From: Acanthaster planci
Taxonomy: Eukaryota > Echinodermata > Asteroidea > Valvatida > Acanthasteridae
Assembly: GCF_001949145.1 (NCBI RefSeq)
Contig: NW_019091369.1
Coordinates: 624,856 to 688,855, forward strand
Length of the DNA: 64,000 nucleotides
Direction: 5' to 3'
Positions within the stretch are counted from its first letter, which is position 1. Every line of letters begins with the position of its first letter. Made by a program: the position numbers and the translations under genes. The notes beneath the pieces were generated by a model. It saw only the letters and a program-made list of their open reading frames with translations, was not told the DNA's origin and searched no databases. Below, piece after piece: positions 26,701-41,700 of this stretch.

Positions 26701-29700
26701 CCTGCTCTGCCTCCCCGATCCCAGTGACGAGGACCAGTGCTTCCACCATCAGACAGGCCTGCTCCTCCTGCCTGCTTTGAGACTCGGCAGGGGTGATCAG
26801 TGAAGCTTCATCGGCATTAGCACAATGGCTATCTGATACACGCCGAGACATCGGAACCGACAAGGGGATATCGCAACAAGAGGGGAAGGGGAGGGACTCA
26901 ATTTTGACAAGGGGGAAAACCATCAGCTTAGTACAATAGCTGTCTGATCAGGAAGGGGGGCCTTCCATGATAAAAGCACCCAGTCAGCACCTGTCGGTAG
27001 TGTCACAAAAGGCTCCGGATCGGACCAGATATGTGTCCCATCCCTACAAGAAAAAGTGCAGTCACCCTTACTACGCGTACCTCAGGGAGACTGGGAGGAG
27101 GAGGAAGTACATGTATGCCACACCCAAACAGGCTCTTCTTCTTGCCCTAAAAAGACTCAGCTAAACCCCCCCCGAATCCTATCCTATGGGGGGGGCGGAA
27201 AAAGGAGGAGAGGCAAAGAAATAAGCACAATAGAATTGAGGCTGCCATCCGTTCCGCAGAAAAGTCATTCCCCTTGGACATGCGTGTATCCGTCATCAAC
27301 GAAGACATGTACTGCACACGTAAGCAAAACTTTTTTTGCAGTTTCTGACAAAAAGTTATTATAACAGCTATCCATGTAGCGAACCGGTAGCAAGAGATGT
27401 GTTCAAATACTGCTTCGTGGGAAGCCTAGATAACAGTCCAAGCAGCACGTACAGTACAGTACACACGTTCAACTTCAAACAACAAAATGCATGTAATGTA
27501 CAGGTGCAGGCACCAATTTTAACAGTAAATTTTATTCTTTTGTGAGTAATAATGCAAGTAATTCAAATCTAGCACAGTTCATGAGATGTTTTTACCATAA
27601 TACTTCTCCATATTTAACTCAATTAACCACAGACTGCATGCATGCAAGTGTACTGAGTGCATGCTCTTTTTTTTTAATTACGGACCTAGAATTTCTCCAA
27701 AATACATTGGTGCACTTAAACTGCACCTCTTTCTGAAAAAAAAGAAAGAAAGAAGAACGATCAATCCAGAGAACTTTGTCAACATAGGAAGACAATTTAG
27801 AATGAAAGTGCAAATTTCATGATGCAACTGGGGAGCGGGGCTGGAAACACCACTTGTTCTTGGTTGTCCATCATCACCCCTAAATGCTGTGACTTTGATG
27901 TGGCAAGGGGTTAGTGGGTGAAACATGACACAACAATTGATCCATTATCAAAGGGGGCAGAGACACAAGCCTGGGCCCACTTGTCATCTGTGATTCCTTT
28001 GTTCAGGCTGAGTCATTAACAGGTGCAGGACTGTCAATCATTCTATTGTTGAAAGGAGGAACATAAACCCCAGGCTGTGAGACTTTTTGTTCTGGCCTAC
28101 ATGTAACCTTCTTGTTCGGTCAACGCTTGAGGCTGTGATGAGACTTTTTTTTGCTGGGAAAAAAAAACAACTGCAAAGAACTGCTGATTCTTAAAGTCCA
28201 CTTCAAGCACCTGTCTAGTCTTTGTACTTTAGACTATGTCATATCATATAAAATCCATCCTAAGCCCCAAAGTTCATCAGATCCCAGTGGGGTACTGACT
28301 ACTCATCATCGGGCTTGTACAGTATACATGTACCACGTATGTTTGAACCGCTCACTTAGTTTCTGCCCATGCACACTGAATCTCACTGAAGCCAGAAGCC
28401 AGCAAAATGGCTCCCGACTCAGGCAGGTTGATCCCAAAAGTAATTGATCAACATCACGCACAGATGTAGTTGTCCTCATTTCAATACCAATTAGAATAGA
28501 AAAACTCAAAATCCCTCTTGCGACATAACTCGCATACGATAACAATCCATTTTCTGCCCATTCTTATCGAGTTGGAAGTGAAGCAAACATTTTAGAGAAT
28601 ATTTCTTCAGTTTTGCTGGGTTTTCCCTGACATGTCTTTACTTGTGAATGGTATTAGGAAAATCATGAATGCTCTAATGAGTACGTATCATGTAAGAAGG
28701 AAATTGTATGAATGAGAACAGACAGTTTTAGTTGGTGCCTTTTTACAGACGAGCGATTCGACGTCATTGTACCAATTAGTGCAATGTAGTTAAAGTCAAC
28801 ATGCACCCAAATTAATAAAAAATAGTGCATCCTGACGTTTTGAACTTGACAAGTTCTTCCTCAGAGGCTAAAAGACAAATGACTGGGTTACAGCACAGGA
28901 CCAGCAATGTATACATGTACATAAACAAGCAGAACTGAATGGAGAAATGCAAAGAGGAAGGGAAGGCCAAAAAAAAAAAGAAAACAAAAATTTGCACTCA
29001 TATCCAGGTGCATGTAGGTGTGCGTGTACATGAACACCATGCCCAGAATCAGGTCATCGCATTTTTGACCACCGTCGGACTCAGTACGGAAATTTGAATC
29101 TGTGTGGAAAATAAACCGCATTTCAGACAAATGGCCCTCGATCTTGAAGAAATGAGCTGATGGATACAAGCAATTCATCAGTCTTCCAAACGTTATCACT
29201 GATGTTCTGAGGGAAATTCAACCAAAGTGTGAAAATTGGGTACTAAGTAAGGTGAAAAATGCGAGAAACGACAAGCTACATGTATTCAATACAACCATTT
29301 GATAGATTCTTGTCAATTTATTAGCACACAAGGTCTTGAAGGGAAATGCCATTACAAATCCCTCACATGGGTCACCACCGATGCATCGTCTGCTAAAATA
29401 ATTTTCCAGGCCGATGACCATAAGTCAGTAACTACTGCACATGCGCAAATTATACACAAACTAAATACACGCACAGTCTATGGGGACCTAACATACGGGG
29501 TACACGGTCTCCAATGCACGTGTGCTCCACCAGTACACAGACCAACTTGCACAGAGTTGCTTCAATATTAACTTAAAATTGTTTCAGTCACCGCACAAAA
29601 TTCTCCAGACCTTTTGTGTTTTTTCAACGTCTCGAACTTCACAGGTACAGAAAGAATGACAAGGGCCTCTATGGGCCACCTCGATATCGTGGAGGGATTT

Positions 29701-32700
29701 GTCAGCTTCAGGGCTGTGATTAAGCTGGCTCTGTTTTTCTATTGCCGACTTTTATCGGGAGATTTCTAGTCTGAAGTTAGAAAAAACAAGCACTGTAACA
29801 GGAGCAGTAGACGAGACGACAACAAAAGCAATGAAGTTCTGCGGGCCAAAAAAAAAATCGCAACGGCTCAACCTCCTGAGGTCACAAACTCAGTTCATAA
29901 ACTTTGGGTAGACTAAATTAGGTGGGATTATAGAAACCCTTTCAACAAAACTCTACAGTCTGGGACTATTTTCTTAAAGGGTAGCTGTAATAATAAAACC
30001 TGTATTTTCAACGTTTGCTTCACTTTTTCAAAGGGTGTTTCACGGCCTTTTATTTTTAATGCTGATGAGTATTTCCACGAGAGAAACAGTGCGATGTCAT
30101 CCCATGAAGAAAGCCTACATGTTACAGTACACTGGTTGACACACAAAGAAAGTGCTGCCTTTTTTTAGAGTTTGCTAGATCCGATTTAATTTGCTTTCAT
30201 GATTCATTGTTGCTTATGTACACAGCAATAGGCAAGCACCAATCCCTGCCTCAGAAATCTTTTCAGTCATTAAATTCTGGGTTAACAACAGAAAAACCAG
30301 GTTCCAAATTATATGTTGCCTGTAAGTACATGTACATGTACAGGCACATGTAGCCCTGTCAAACAGGATGCTGTGATGTGGAAACGGGAAATTCCCCTGA
30401 CACATGCACATGTACATTCATGTACACTGACTATGCCAGTTCACGCTACGCACGTTTTGGATTCATTTTTTCAGAAGAGTTATTTTTCAGTGAAATTCGG
30501 CAGAATTGCTCATACTCCCGACATGACAAAAACTTTTTTTAAGGAAAGGTAATGATGTCCATGTATCCCCAGCTTCAGTCTCGGACTATCCGGTCTGGAC
30601 TATAAATCTGCTATTTGGCACCTTGTCTGAACATGCCCCGGGAAAAAAATTTGATCCGTCGTTGGACACATCGTCTGATCGTTATACAATCACGTGTCAA
30701 GGTCTCCACTAAATTACATTTCCCACGGACTACTTTCAGAGCAACTTCCCGCATAACCGCAAACAAACGAACTCCAATGTAGTTCCACTTTGATTTTCCA
30801 TTGGGCTCCAGGTCAATATCTCGACAACCCCCACCGTGAAGGGACCTGATATATTGATGCGCAGAGGACTGGACGTCTCATTTCCATTAACAGTGCAGGA
30901 ATTGGCCATCTTAGAAAAAGGAACACCTCCATTAAATGCCGCATGTACAAGTACTTCAAAGTCTTGCCTTGAGCCAAGTTGAGAGACCCCCAAAATAGAT
31001 AAACAGCATTGATGTGAGCCAATGTCATTCTTTTGATATGCCCTTCCCCAACTTGTCATGATGCTTTGATCAAAAGCATCTGGAAAAATCTTCTGAGGAC
31101 GAAAACAGAAAACTTGACGAGGGAGAGGTAACTAAGGGGCGTATGGGTCACACCCAAACGAAAGTGGATAAAAATCTCTTGCCGTTTTCCTCTTTTGGGG
31201 GGAGGGGTGGAATACCCACTATCAGTTTTTTACAATGTCCACACCAGTGATTGTTGATGTCCTCTGACATACCACACCTACATGTATATATGTACCTGCT
31301 TTCCTCTTCTGCATGATAAGCACATTTAGAGGTTAGTTTGAAGAGACAAATGTGACTGAACTATCAGTAGTTCACACACCCGATTAGTTCATTTGTAACT
31401 CACAGACTGGGTGAAGAAGTAGAAAGAAAAAACTGAGAATGCGTCCCTAAAATGCAAATGAATACAAATCCAAAAACTGACTTTGTATTTGCGTATACAT
31501 GTACATGTATGTGTAATTACATTAATAAAGTGATATGTGGCTTTGCTTCAGTTCCCGAAAGCATATTTTTGAGGCTTCAAGATTTGGACACATTTGTCCT
31601 GAAGATTTCCAAACACATCTGTACATGTATACATGTAAATGTCAAAGAACAAAACCTGTCAGGGCCGAAAAACAAAACAAGATATACAAAATAGGAAAGC
31701 AACTGAAATCGGGCTAACAGTTGTCCAGAGTTAAGATAGAAAATACAGTTTCCATGGCGCAAGAAATTATGACTGCATGTGATCTGCGGCATTTCACACA
31801 CAGGAATGTTTTCATGCCTCCAAGGTTGGCATGCCCAAGTCCCAATTGGGTTGCCATGCGGAGTGCATTTTCGAGTTCCCCTGCGAATCCAACATGCTCC
31901 CGAATGAAAACCTCAGCCAATCCGTCACATTGACCAGTCAGTCAGCCAGCCCGCACAGTAATCAATCAAGGGCCAATCGATCAACTCGCCGGTTGACTAT
32001 CCATCACTCCATCTCAAGCGTCAGTCGCCAGGTGCATACACCATTCCCAACACCTGCCAATCCTGGGTGCCTGAAGTTCCCTCCATCCCCGTTTTGGCTA
32101 CAGCGTGCCAATTACTGATAGCAGTGCGACATCTGCACAAACAAAGAACCTTTCTACAGACTTTTTTTTTTTCACAATATCCACGAACATGTACATGTAG
32201 GATACTGTTCTACATGAAACAGGCACATGCTCTGCCAGGCCAATTTCAATTTGTTTGTGAGTCGACCAACAAACTACAACGAGCTAAGAAAAACCTGCAA
32301 ATCACGGGAGATTTGGAACTGTTCACTGTACATGCACATATGGTACATTTAGCAATATTTCATAAAAGTAGAGAATTCTGCTGAAAAAATCATGTATTCT
32401 CACAATCCACCTCGAGCAGAAGCACCCCCTCATCAGTTGAAAAGAGCCGCATTGGTCAGGAGTATTCCTTTTGCTGGTAGCGATGCATCCTGCAACGCTT
32501 GCATTTCCTAGTCATTCATAAACCAGCAATGCGCATTTAATACCAAAGGAGCCTCCGTTGCCAAGGAAATAGTGCCCTCTCTTGGTCCAGCTCCAGGCCC
32601 ACTCACACTGAAACCTTTATAACATCTCACAAACACACTCCTACAGGTATACATGTATATACATACATGTACATGTACCTCAGCACATTAAACCGGTGAC

Positions 32701-35700
32701 TCATCACTGGGATTCATTTAACACTTCAACCATGTCAACAAGTATTCCGTCATTTAAAATGTGAAGTATATGGTTTTTACAATCATGAAATGAATCACAC
32801 TCAGTAGGAAACATTAACCTTGCACACTTTGCAATATCTTAGGTATTTAGCAGTTTCCATTAGGATCCTACAACTTCCAAGCTTATCAGGGATGCCAACA
32901 TTCTGACAAGCTTGCCACAAGAAACAACTGATGGATATGGATCATTTGTGTCAGGGTTTGGGTGATTTCAGTGAGCTATCAAAACCTGTTTCCAACACCA
33001 ACAGTCCTGAAGGTTCTCATTACCGGTAATTTTCACAAGGTTTCAGAGATTGTCTGAAATCCTGCAAGGACTAGTCACCGTCAATGATCTCTTGACAGAA
33101 ATACCGGGGAGTCACAACAATGCATATGTACAGTCAATCCTGAATCAACATCGGCAGTCTCAAATAGCGGCTTAACGTAAACCATATGCCGTCATCCCGG
33201 CTGCGTCTCTGGAGCGGAACAACAGGAACAGCAGCGCACAGGAGGGACCACAAAGAGAGAACGACGGGAGGGGGCAACAAAGCTCATGTCAAACACACCT
33301 GCTTCTCCACTCAACCGATGCCATCTGCTTCTGGTTTGCGAGGTGCTTTCAGATGCCTCGCAATGCACCAGGGCCGCGGCGCTGACTGAAAGGGCGTGGC
33401 AGCAGCCACGGGGACGCCGGGCGGCAGTCGTATCTTTCCTTGCCCTCGAGGTAATCTCTGGCAGCATCACCTTCCTTCATAAAGACAGACGGTTCCTCTC
33501 TAGCAGACTCTTGCAACACATCTTAAGGTATATCTTCCTTCCTTCCTTCCTCTCCCCCTCTTTCGAACAGAAAAAAAATACCGCACGCTTCACAACATCT
33601 ACATATCAGAACACGCACAGTTACCCATGGGCATCCAGTCATCAAAATGCCCAATCTTGCCTCATAAATTTCCCTACACTTGACTACCATTACGATGAAA
33701 CAAAGCAGACACCCCGGTCAAATGTCCATCTACATGAAAAATAAAAAGCCATCTAGACCCATGTGATTTATTTTCTCCACTAATCGATCAAGTGTAAAAT
33801 TTCCAATTTCATACGTGATCCAGCTCAAAATCAAAATACAGTACCAAGGCACAAGGTCTTTCTGAAGTTTTTCAGGTTCCCAGAGGAAACAAAATCAAAT
33901 TAGCTCCATTCAACTACAAAATCTGTTGAATCAAGATCCCTAGAAACTTACTGATTCTACAGTTGTGCAGCTGCCAGGAAAGGTGTACTTTTTTGGAAGC
34001 CCTAACCCTTACTATCAATTACGTTGGAAAAGATTTAAAGCATTTTAATCAATGCCACCTCCGAGCAGCAGCTATGTCGGAACTTCAACGACCCATAAAT
34101 TTAGCGCAGATAATAGAAAGCAGCCTTGCTAACCCAGATTTCCAGTCAATTTAAAAGTAGAATCCTTCTACTGTAGGGAAGTGATAAGTCAAAAGTCCTG
34201 AGCCCACACCTCGTGTCACAGTGGCTGGAGTTTGCACCAACTGCACTCATTTGCAACACAAATCCATCATGAGTTTCTTGTATGTACCTGGTCTATTATG
34301 ATCAAATGGGCAGCAAATACTTTGAAGTCTTGTTTTTTACTTTATTGACAAAATGTTGGAGTTAAGTCAGTCGGACATGCACATGTATTGTACATGTAGG
34401 TGATCTTTATGGTTCTGTATTTAATTCCTCTTTCCTTAGACAAGAGCCTCTGGCTAAGGACTACACTAGACCAAGATTAGAGGTGAGGTTGGCTTGAGCA
34501 TTCTACAATTCACTTCCAGAATACTTGATAGAATTTTTCACTCCTACAGGGCTGAAGTTGATCTCATTATCAAAGATCTGGATACCAAATGCCACCTGGC
34601 TGTTGATCATTATTCCTGACAGACCTCAGGCGCACGTACATGAGGCCACAGCAAACGGACTACACCTGGACTTGACATTACAGGGCGCGCGCACACCGAT
34701 CTGACTTTGTCAGTAAGCAGATCAAGGTTTGTTGACGGCTTGAGACTTGTTCATTTGCAACGTAAATATCAAAACAGAAGGTTTGAAGAAGCACTGGTTT
34801 TGGAGAGCTGTTCTGAAAAGAACCACACTGAAACAGGAAGCGGATGGTAGGCTTTTTTATTAGCTCTGGTTTGACACTCATTGGAGGTACATGAACATGT
34901 AGGACCACAGTTTGATGGTGTCAGGGCTACTGGTTGCTACAAAACTCATATTAAAAAATACCAGAGGTAGATAGAGTCAAATATGGTTCATTTTCAATTT
35001 TCAGACTGTCTGCCACTGCCGAGCATTATCGACCCTATACATGTACATGTACTAAATACCGAAATGATTGATGAAGTCTCTCCAGCCAATAGGGGGGACA
35101 CTGATGGGATTCTTATCCTAAGACCAGCCAGCCCTCCGAGAGGCCCACTTATTGATGACACATGCCAAGCGCTATCTTGACTCGTCACCAAGAGCAAAGT
35201 TCCACTGTGACCGACTATATTTCTCACTACTTTTTACTTTTTGTCAGCTACAGGTCAAATCAATCAAATGGCGAGCAGGACAGAACAGCCCCTACGTGAC
35301 ATCTTCATTAATTGCTAGCACGCTGGTTGGAACCATTTTCTGAGAGCTTTGCAATTCCTGCCCCACCTTGGACTGCGTGATCCATCACCTCAACCAGGCT
35401 TTGCCCCCCTAGCTCGCAAGATACAAGTTTCATGCAGCACCCTAACATTTGAACGCCCCAGAAAATGTGCCGTGTTCCTTTCCGGGTTGGCATCTTAAAT
35501 TTGAACCCACTCGGTGTACTGGCTGGGGTATATTTGACATCTCAATCTCAACAAGGAAAGGACAGTCAAGTATCACGCCTCCTCCAGTTGACAAGCTCCA
35601 TACAGATGTTCACCTCTAGGCTGTTCCAGTAAAGAAAAAACTAGCCTGACTTTCACTGTTTCACTGATCTGCTCTGTGCTCTTTACATCACTGCAGAAAA

Positions 35701-38700
35701 AGCTGTCTGTCAAGTCACTAAGACTGACACAAGCCATCCACATCTAGAGAAATTCACTGCACGGGCAGCAGTGTAACCAGAAAAGGACAGGGTTGCAGAT
35801 TGCAAAGGAATGGACATTTTAAAAACAAAATCGAGATGCTGATAAGAAGCAAAATAGGAAAAATTAACACAGTTTAAGAGTGCAGAATGTTGGTAGTGCA
35901 TGCAAAATTCTTGACCATGGTTAGCAACTTCGGTGCTAAGTACACCATCTTATGCTTACAGAGGCACTGCATATTTCATGGAGACCGTAAGCGAAGCAGA
36001 AGGCCCGCTTATCTCAGAAAAAAAAATTTGCTTCACTTTGCAACGAAACAATGGGAATCTCTAAACACCCACAACTGTTGAATTGGATTGGATTTATTTG
36101 GAATTACCTAACAATTACATGTGGGTAATACCAGGGATAGCCCATGAAAGTTTTGCAACTCATTTTCTGTGGGGTCCTTGATGAGTTAGGAAGAAGGTCC
36201 AGTTTTAGAGGCAGGAGGAAACCAGAGTACCCGGAGAAAACCTGCGAGAGCGAGTATGGACTGGAAACCAAATGCACTTAAAACCTGGGCCAAGCGGGGA
36301 CTCGAACCCGGGCCTCATTGGTGCAAAGCAAGGAAAGAACCGCTGCACTAACCTGCTCCCCATTAGTACAACTACACCACAAAACAGTGCTTAAGGTTGG
36401 CCAAGTTTTCTGCTGTAAGCACATCTTTTCCACTAACTGTTAAGCAATGTCATGAAATCAGGCCCTGGTTACATGCTTGTGTTTAGAGTCCACTACAAAT
36501 GAAGGGGATTTCCAACCTAAAGCATCGTCCCCTTGGCCTGTTTCCATACAATAGCAGTATGTAAATCTTATCTCTTACATTGTATATTAGCCAGTGTGTT
36601 TTCTTGTGTGACTTTACAACGGGCATCGATTTCACTACAGGTTTTTTGCAACACTCACCACAAGAATGCAGCCTCAAGAATTCAAAGAAAGAATGTATCC
36701 TTAGTGAACCACACAATGCTAGATGTGGGCAGACTCCTAATTAACTCAGTGGTAATGAACATGATGATCACATGGTGATATGGGTTACCAACGTTATAAA
36801 TCGGGCCAAATCACAGCCTACTATGGGGCACGTGCAAGCGCTGTTACGTTGTACTTTTTACAACATGTTGTTCAACACAAATGCACAACTTTGCAGCATG
36901 CACAACAGAAAGTGGCATGACTAACCCATCAAGATGGGAGACACTGCAGTGAATATGCAAACCATCAACTCATTTTGCAGCTGTTCTTACAAAAGAAAAC
37001 TGAAGACGAGGACTACAGTTCACAAATCCCAAAACTAACTGCTCCAAAAGAGACGCACACAGCCCCTTGGGAATAGCCAGCATTCTTCTGTATGCCGGAT
37101 TTCTCCACAATACATACCTTGTGGAATAAGTCACTCGATGGATGGGTTCTTACCTCAAAATTTGGGAGATGGAATCATAGAGACAATTGAGCACGCTGAC
37201 AAGAATGAGTTCATTCTCCTGTGAACTGCCAATGACGTAGAAATACAAGTCCACGTTGCTCCGGTAGACACACGTCAGTCCTTCCAGCATTATGATTTCA
37301 GCTGCAGAAAGGCCAAACAGGGAAGCACAACCAAAAATGGGGAGGAATGAAGAGAATTGAAAACTCTATTTAAATTCAATGTGTACATCAGCAAGAGTGT
37401 TGTAATATCTCAATGTGTGATACCTCAGCAAAACATGGTTTGGAAAGAAACCTACAGAGTACCGAAGTGAATACGTCACGCGCACAATTAGCGTGTAAAA
37501 GGCATTAGCGCGAGAATCAGCAGGTGAACCAACACGCGCGCGTACTCCATTCGTTTGCACTGCACTTTCTGGTTCACAGTGATGTCACACTTCAGTATTC
37601 TATATATGAGTACAAAATGCCAAAAACTCAGCACTGCATCTTTTTGGTCATTATTTTCTGTGCTCCAACTTTGCACATTCAACTGTATGTCCTCTTGTGT
37701 ATATCTACCTAAAGTGTTAAATTGAGAAGTATCCAATCTTTAAGAACAGAGCCAGGCATAATCATTGTTGGAATATCAACAGGCTTATTACATGTATCAT
37801 TATCAATCTCTCAATCTTATAAAACAAGTCATGCTACATGTACTTGAACACGAACCTGAACTCTATACAAAAGTCACTCTCTCATTCAAAAGAAATTCAC
37901 ATTCTACCCATTTTCATAAAAAGCAAGTGTAAACTTTCTTCAACTAGCCCTGTCCCCGCTACGGTAGATGCAGCAGAATGTACCAGTGGCGAGAAGTTGT
38001 TGCATTAACTCAGTAGGGCTAAGACTGGTGTACATGTACATCCAGTGCACTGCACTGTGCTACAAAATCCGTGAGTGAATTTTGAAGCATTCTGTTGCAT
38101 TCAGCGGAATTCTCATTTCAGCTGTGTTGCATTCTGTTGCATTCAGCAAGGTTTTCACTTCCGCTGTGATGCATTCTGCTGCATTCAGCAGGTTTCTCAT
38201 TTCAGCTGTGTTGCATTCTGTTGCAGTTAGCNNNNNNNNNNNNNNNNNNNNNNNNNNNNNNNNNNNNNNNNNNNNNNNNNNNNNNNNNNNNNNNNNNNNN
38301 NNNNNNNNNNNNNNNNNNNNNNNNNNNNNNNNNNNNNNNNNNNNNNNNNNNNNNNNNNNNNNNNNNNNNNNNNNNNNNNNNNNNNNNNNNNNNNNNNNNN
38401 NNNNNNNNNNNNNNNNNNNNNNNNNNNNNNNNNNNNNNNNNNNNNNNNNNNNNNNNNNNNNNNNNNNNNNNNNNNNNNNNNNNNNNNNNNNNNNNNNNNN
38501 NNNNNNNNNNNNNNNNNNNNNNNNNNNNNNNNNNNNNNNNNNNNNNNNNNNNNNNNNNNNNNNNNNNNNNNNNNNNNNNNNNNNNNNNNNNNNNNNNNNN
38601 NNNNNNNNNNNNNNNNNNNNNNNNNNNNNNNNNNNNNNNNNNNNNNNNNNNNNNNNNNNNNNNNNNNNNNNNNNNNNNNNNNNNNNNNNNNNNNNNNNNN

Positions 38701-41700
38701 NNNNNNNNNNNNNNNNNNNNNNNNNNNNNNNNNNNNNNNNNNNNNNNNNNNNNNNNNNNNNNNNNNNNNNNNNNNNNNNNNNNNNNNNNNNNNNNNNNNN
38801 NNNNNNNNNNNNNNNNNNNNNNNNNNNNNNNNNNNNNNNNNNNNNNNNNNNNNNNNNNNNNNNNNNNNNNNNNNNNNNNNNNNNNNNNNNNNNNNNNNNN
38901 NNNNNNNNNNNNNNNNNNNNNNNNNNNNNNNNNNNNNNNNNNNNNNNNNNNNNNNNNNNNNNNNNNNNNNNNNNNNNNNNNNNNNNNNNNNNNNNNNNNN
39001 NNNNNNNNNNNNNNNNNNNNNNNNNNNNNNNNNNNNNNNNNNNNNNNNNNNNNNNNNNNNNNNNNNNNNNNNNNNNNNNNNNNNNNNNNNNNNNNNNNNN
39101 NNNNNNNNNNNNNNNNNNNNNNNNNNNNNNNNNNNNNNNNNNNNNNNNNNNNNNNNNNNNNNNNNNNNNNNNNNNNNNNNNNNNNNNNNNNNNNNNNNNN
39201 NNNNNNNNNNNNGGCTGATGGAGGTCAGACCAAAGACACCTCATCACCCTCCCCGACAAATATGGCCAGTAACATAAAAATTTATGTTGCTCATTCATTT
39301 ACTGTGTCAAAGCAAGTCCAAATATACACCTCCATGTATGTATCCTGTGTCATTAAATTCTCTAAAATCCCTTCTTTATCCACTTTTTTCCTTGAAACGT
39401 ATAAATGTAACGGCCTTTAATTGGGGCATTCCTGTGCACTGTATGGGCTTCACAAGTTTCATAAGCAACAAACAACAGCCGACTTGACAAGTCCTGAACA
39501 CACTTTTTTTGTTTCAAAAAAAATTTCAAAGGTTCCAGTACAGGCATAAAATGTACTGGATTATTTCTCGGTGCAAAAGAAAAGAACCTCCAGAGGACCC
39601 GTCCTCACAGCCAACTAAGAACGGTACATGTACATCATCGTGTTGTACAAGATTTGTCTTAGCCGTGGATGAATGACATTTATGGGAGAATGCACATCTG
39701 TCTAATGCAAGCTTAGAAATACACTGGTACAGTATGTGCAAATTGGTAAGACAAGGAATGTCCATCTTGTGTTCATGCAAATCTACCCAGTCCAGAGATG
39801 GAAAAATATCCCCCAAGACAGACTACAAAGAATGCAGTTGCACTGGACAGTCGTAGAATACCCCGATTGGGGAAAAGTTGGTCATGAAGTTACGACTTAA
39901 GCCCATATGGATTGACAGTGCCCCATTTCACTGCCTTAGGACTTTGCACATGTATGCATTTGTGGCTGATACCCTACAGCAATATGTGGTGTGCACGTCC
40001 CACCAGAAAAACAACACACTTCTATATATAGCTCGGTGACATTTTCACCAGTACTGCAGGGCTTGATGGAGGGTACATGTACGATGTAAGAACTGAAGGC
40101 ACTAAGTACTTGCATTGGGGTTACTGGGGCAAATTGTCCTTGTCAAGCATCATCAAGTCACATACTCGGAAAACAACCCAAGTCATCAAGCTCATGCGGT
40201 TGAACTGCCATGTTTTAGCACGATTACACGTACACGTACTTGTAAGTTGTCGAGGCATTTAAATGACCCCTTGTTTTTTGGTGTTTTTTGGTAGTGTAGA
40301 AAAGACAAGAGTTGTCTATTTTTCACAGTGTGGGCCGGAGATATCCAAACCTAAAAGAATGAAAACAGATGAATATGCATTGCCAAGTGAAACAATGCAC
40401 TTGGGGTAGTACAGGCTACTATTCCCCCCCCCCCCGGGGAAATTTAAAGAGGCAAATGTGTAAAAATCAAAGCTCAGAATGGTGATTTGGGTGTGGGTTT
40501 TACACCATGTATAATGTACAATGAATAGAGAGTTTGTTACATCATCTCTTCTAAACATGTATGTACCAAAAAGAAAGAACAAAAAGATCAGTTTTTCCTC
40601 AATTCTGACACAAGTTTTCACGTGCATTTGTGATTTTTGTTGCCCACACCTTTGTTGATATCCACTACCCATAGTTCATCATCGGTAACTGTAGAAGATT
40701 TGAGGGAGGGATTCCAACGTTGCATCCTGCCGTTTTTTCGTGGGTGTTTTTCCTTTTCGACAAGTTCCAAGATCTGCAGAATCTGCAGAAACGAGGAGAA
40801 ATCTGATGTCCGAGACAGGAAAATGCTTTTTGTTTCCCATAACATTTTGGGGGACAATTTATTCGGTGCCTCCTGTGTCAACTCAAAGCTTCTTGGCCAT
40901 TTGAAGTTTCCCTGGTTATTTGATTTCTGCACATCTAAGCAATCCCCATACATCTCTTTCTAAATCCCATTCATTTCCTCCTCTGCCCAGGGTCAGCCTC
41001 ATAAAGTCCTTCTTCCGAACGTCTTCGATTCATCATTGGGTAGTCACGGCCTACAATTTCCAACCCCACAAGTTTTAGTTTTTCACTCTATTTGGACTGA
41101 GGCGGGTTGTTCTTATCTCAAGTGCAACTGTTGAACTTTCCAGCTCATTTGGCTGTGCACTAGTTCACAACCGCTAAGAATAGCAATCACAAATGAAGAA
41201 AGAAAAATGTATTTCTGAAGTTTCCTGTGTGAAGACAACAATACATCCACTCTCAAGTAACTTCAATTTTTTGAACTGCGAAACAAATCCCCTGACTGAC
41301 CTCCTATCTTCATTCAACAAACCATTAAAATAGACCAGATGGTATTTTCAATCACTCCGGTCACTTTTTCTGCAAGTCATACCAACGAGTCAATCCAGGT
41401 CAAGCCAAATGCCGGTCAACACTTGGGCTTGCCAACACCCTCCTCCAACCAAGTCCAAAGGCCTCAGGGTAGTCCAACTTCATGCACGCTTGGCATAACC
41501 CACGTAAGGTTAGGGCAAGAAAGCCGACACCGTGACTTGGCAACCTAGCAGTCTCGGCTGGGGGGGGGTTTAACTAGCCAGCTGTTAACCATTCCCCCCC
41601 TAGTGAAGTCTCTCAACAAAGCCGACCACTACGCTTCATTTGGTCACCCCCTCTACTGCGCAGCGGACACGGCTTCCTGTTCCAATCTAGCAGCATCCCC

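Larger units (their letters stand above)
9629..37153 (-). other. COPZ1 intron 4 (27.5 kb)
   Basis: The longest intron, between KNVEKR (exon 5) and SQILR (exon 4). Phases join directly, so no conserved coding exon is missing in it. It holds the N gap at 19044-19695, tandem repeats at 13.4, 17.7 and 21.1 kb, the palindromic element at 23.4-25.2 kb and its related copy at 32.4 kb, the hammerhead-like relic at 28.8 kb, the SINE at 36.1 kb and many TACATGTA palindromes. Local GC-richer blocks near 11.4-12.0, 12.4-12.8, 15.1-15.6, 18.6-18.9, 26.6-27.0 and 33.2-33.5 kb are not explained by repeats I know. Confidence 0.85.

Noticed and set aside
38060-39420. Long frames of 378-412 codons on both strands
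   Set aside because: They are produced by the run of N joined to a 42-bp tandem repeat without stops.
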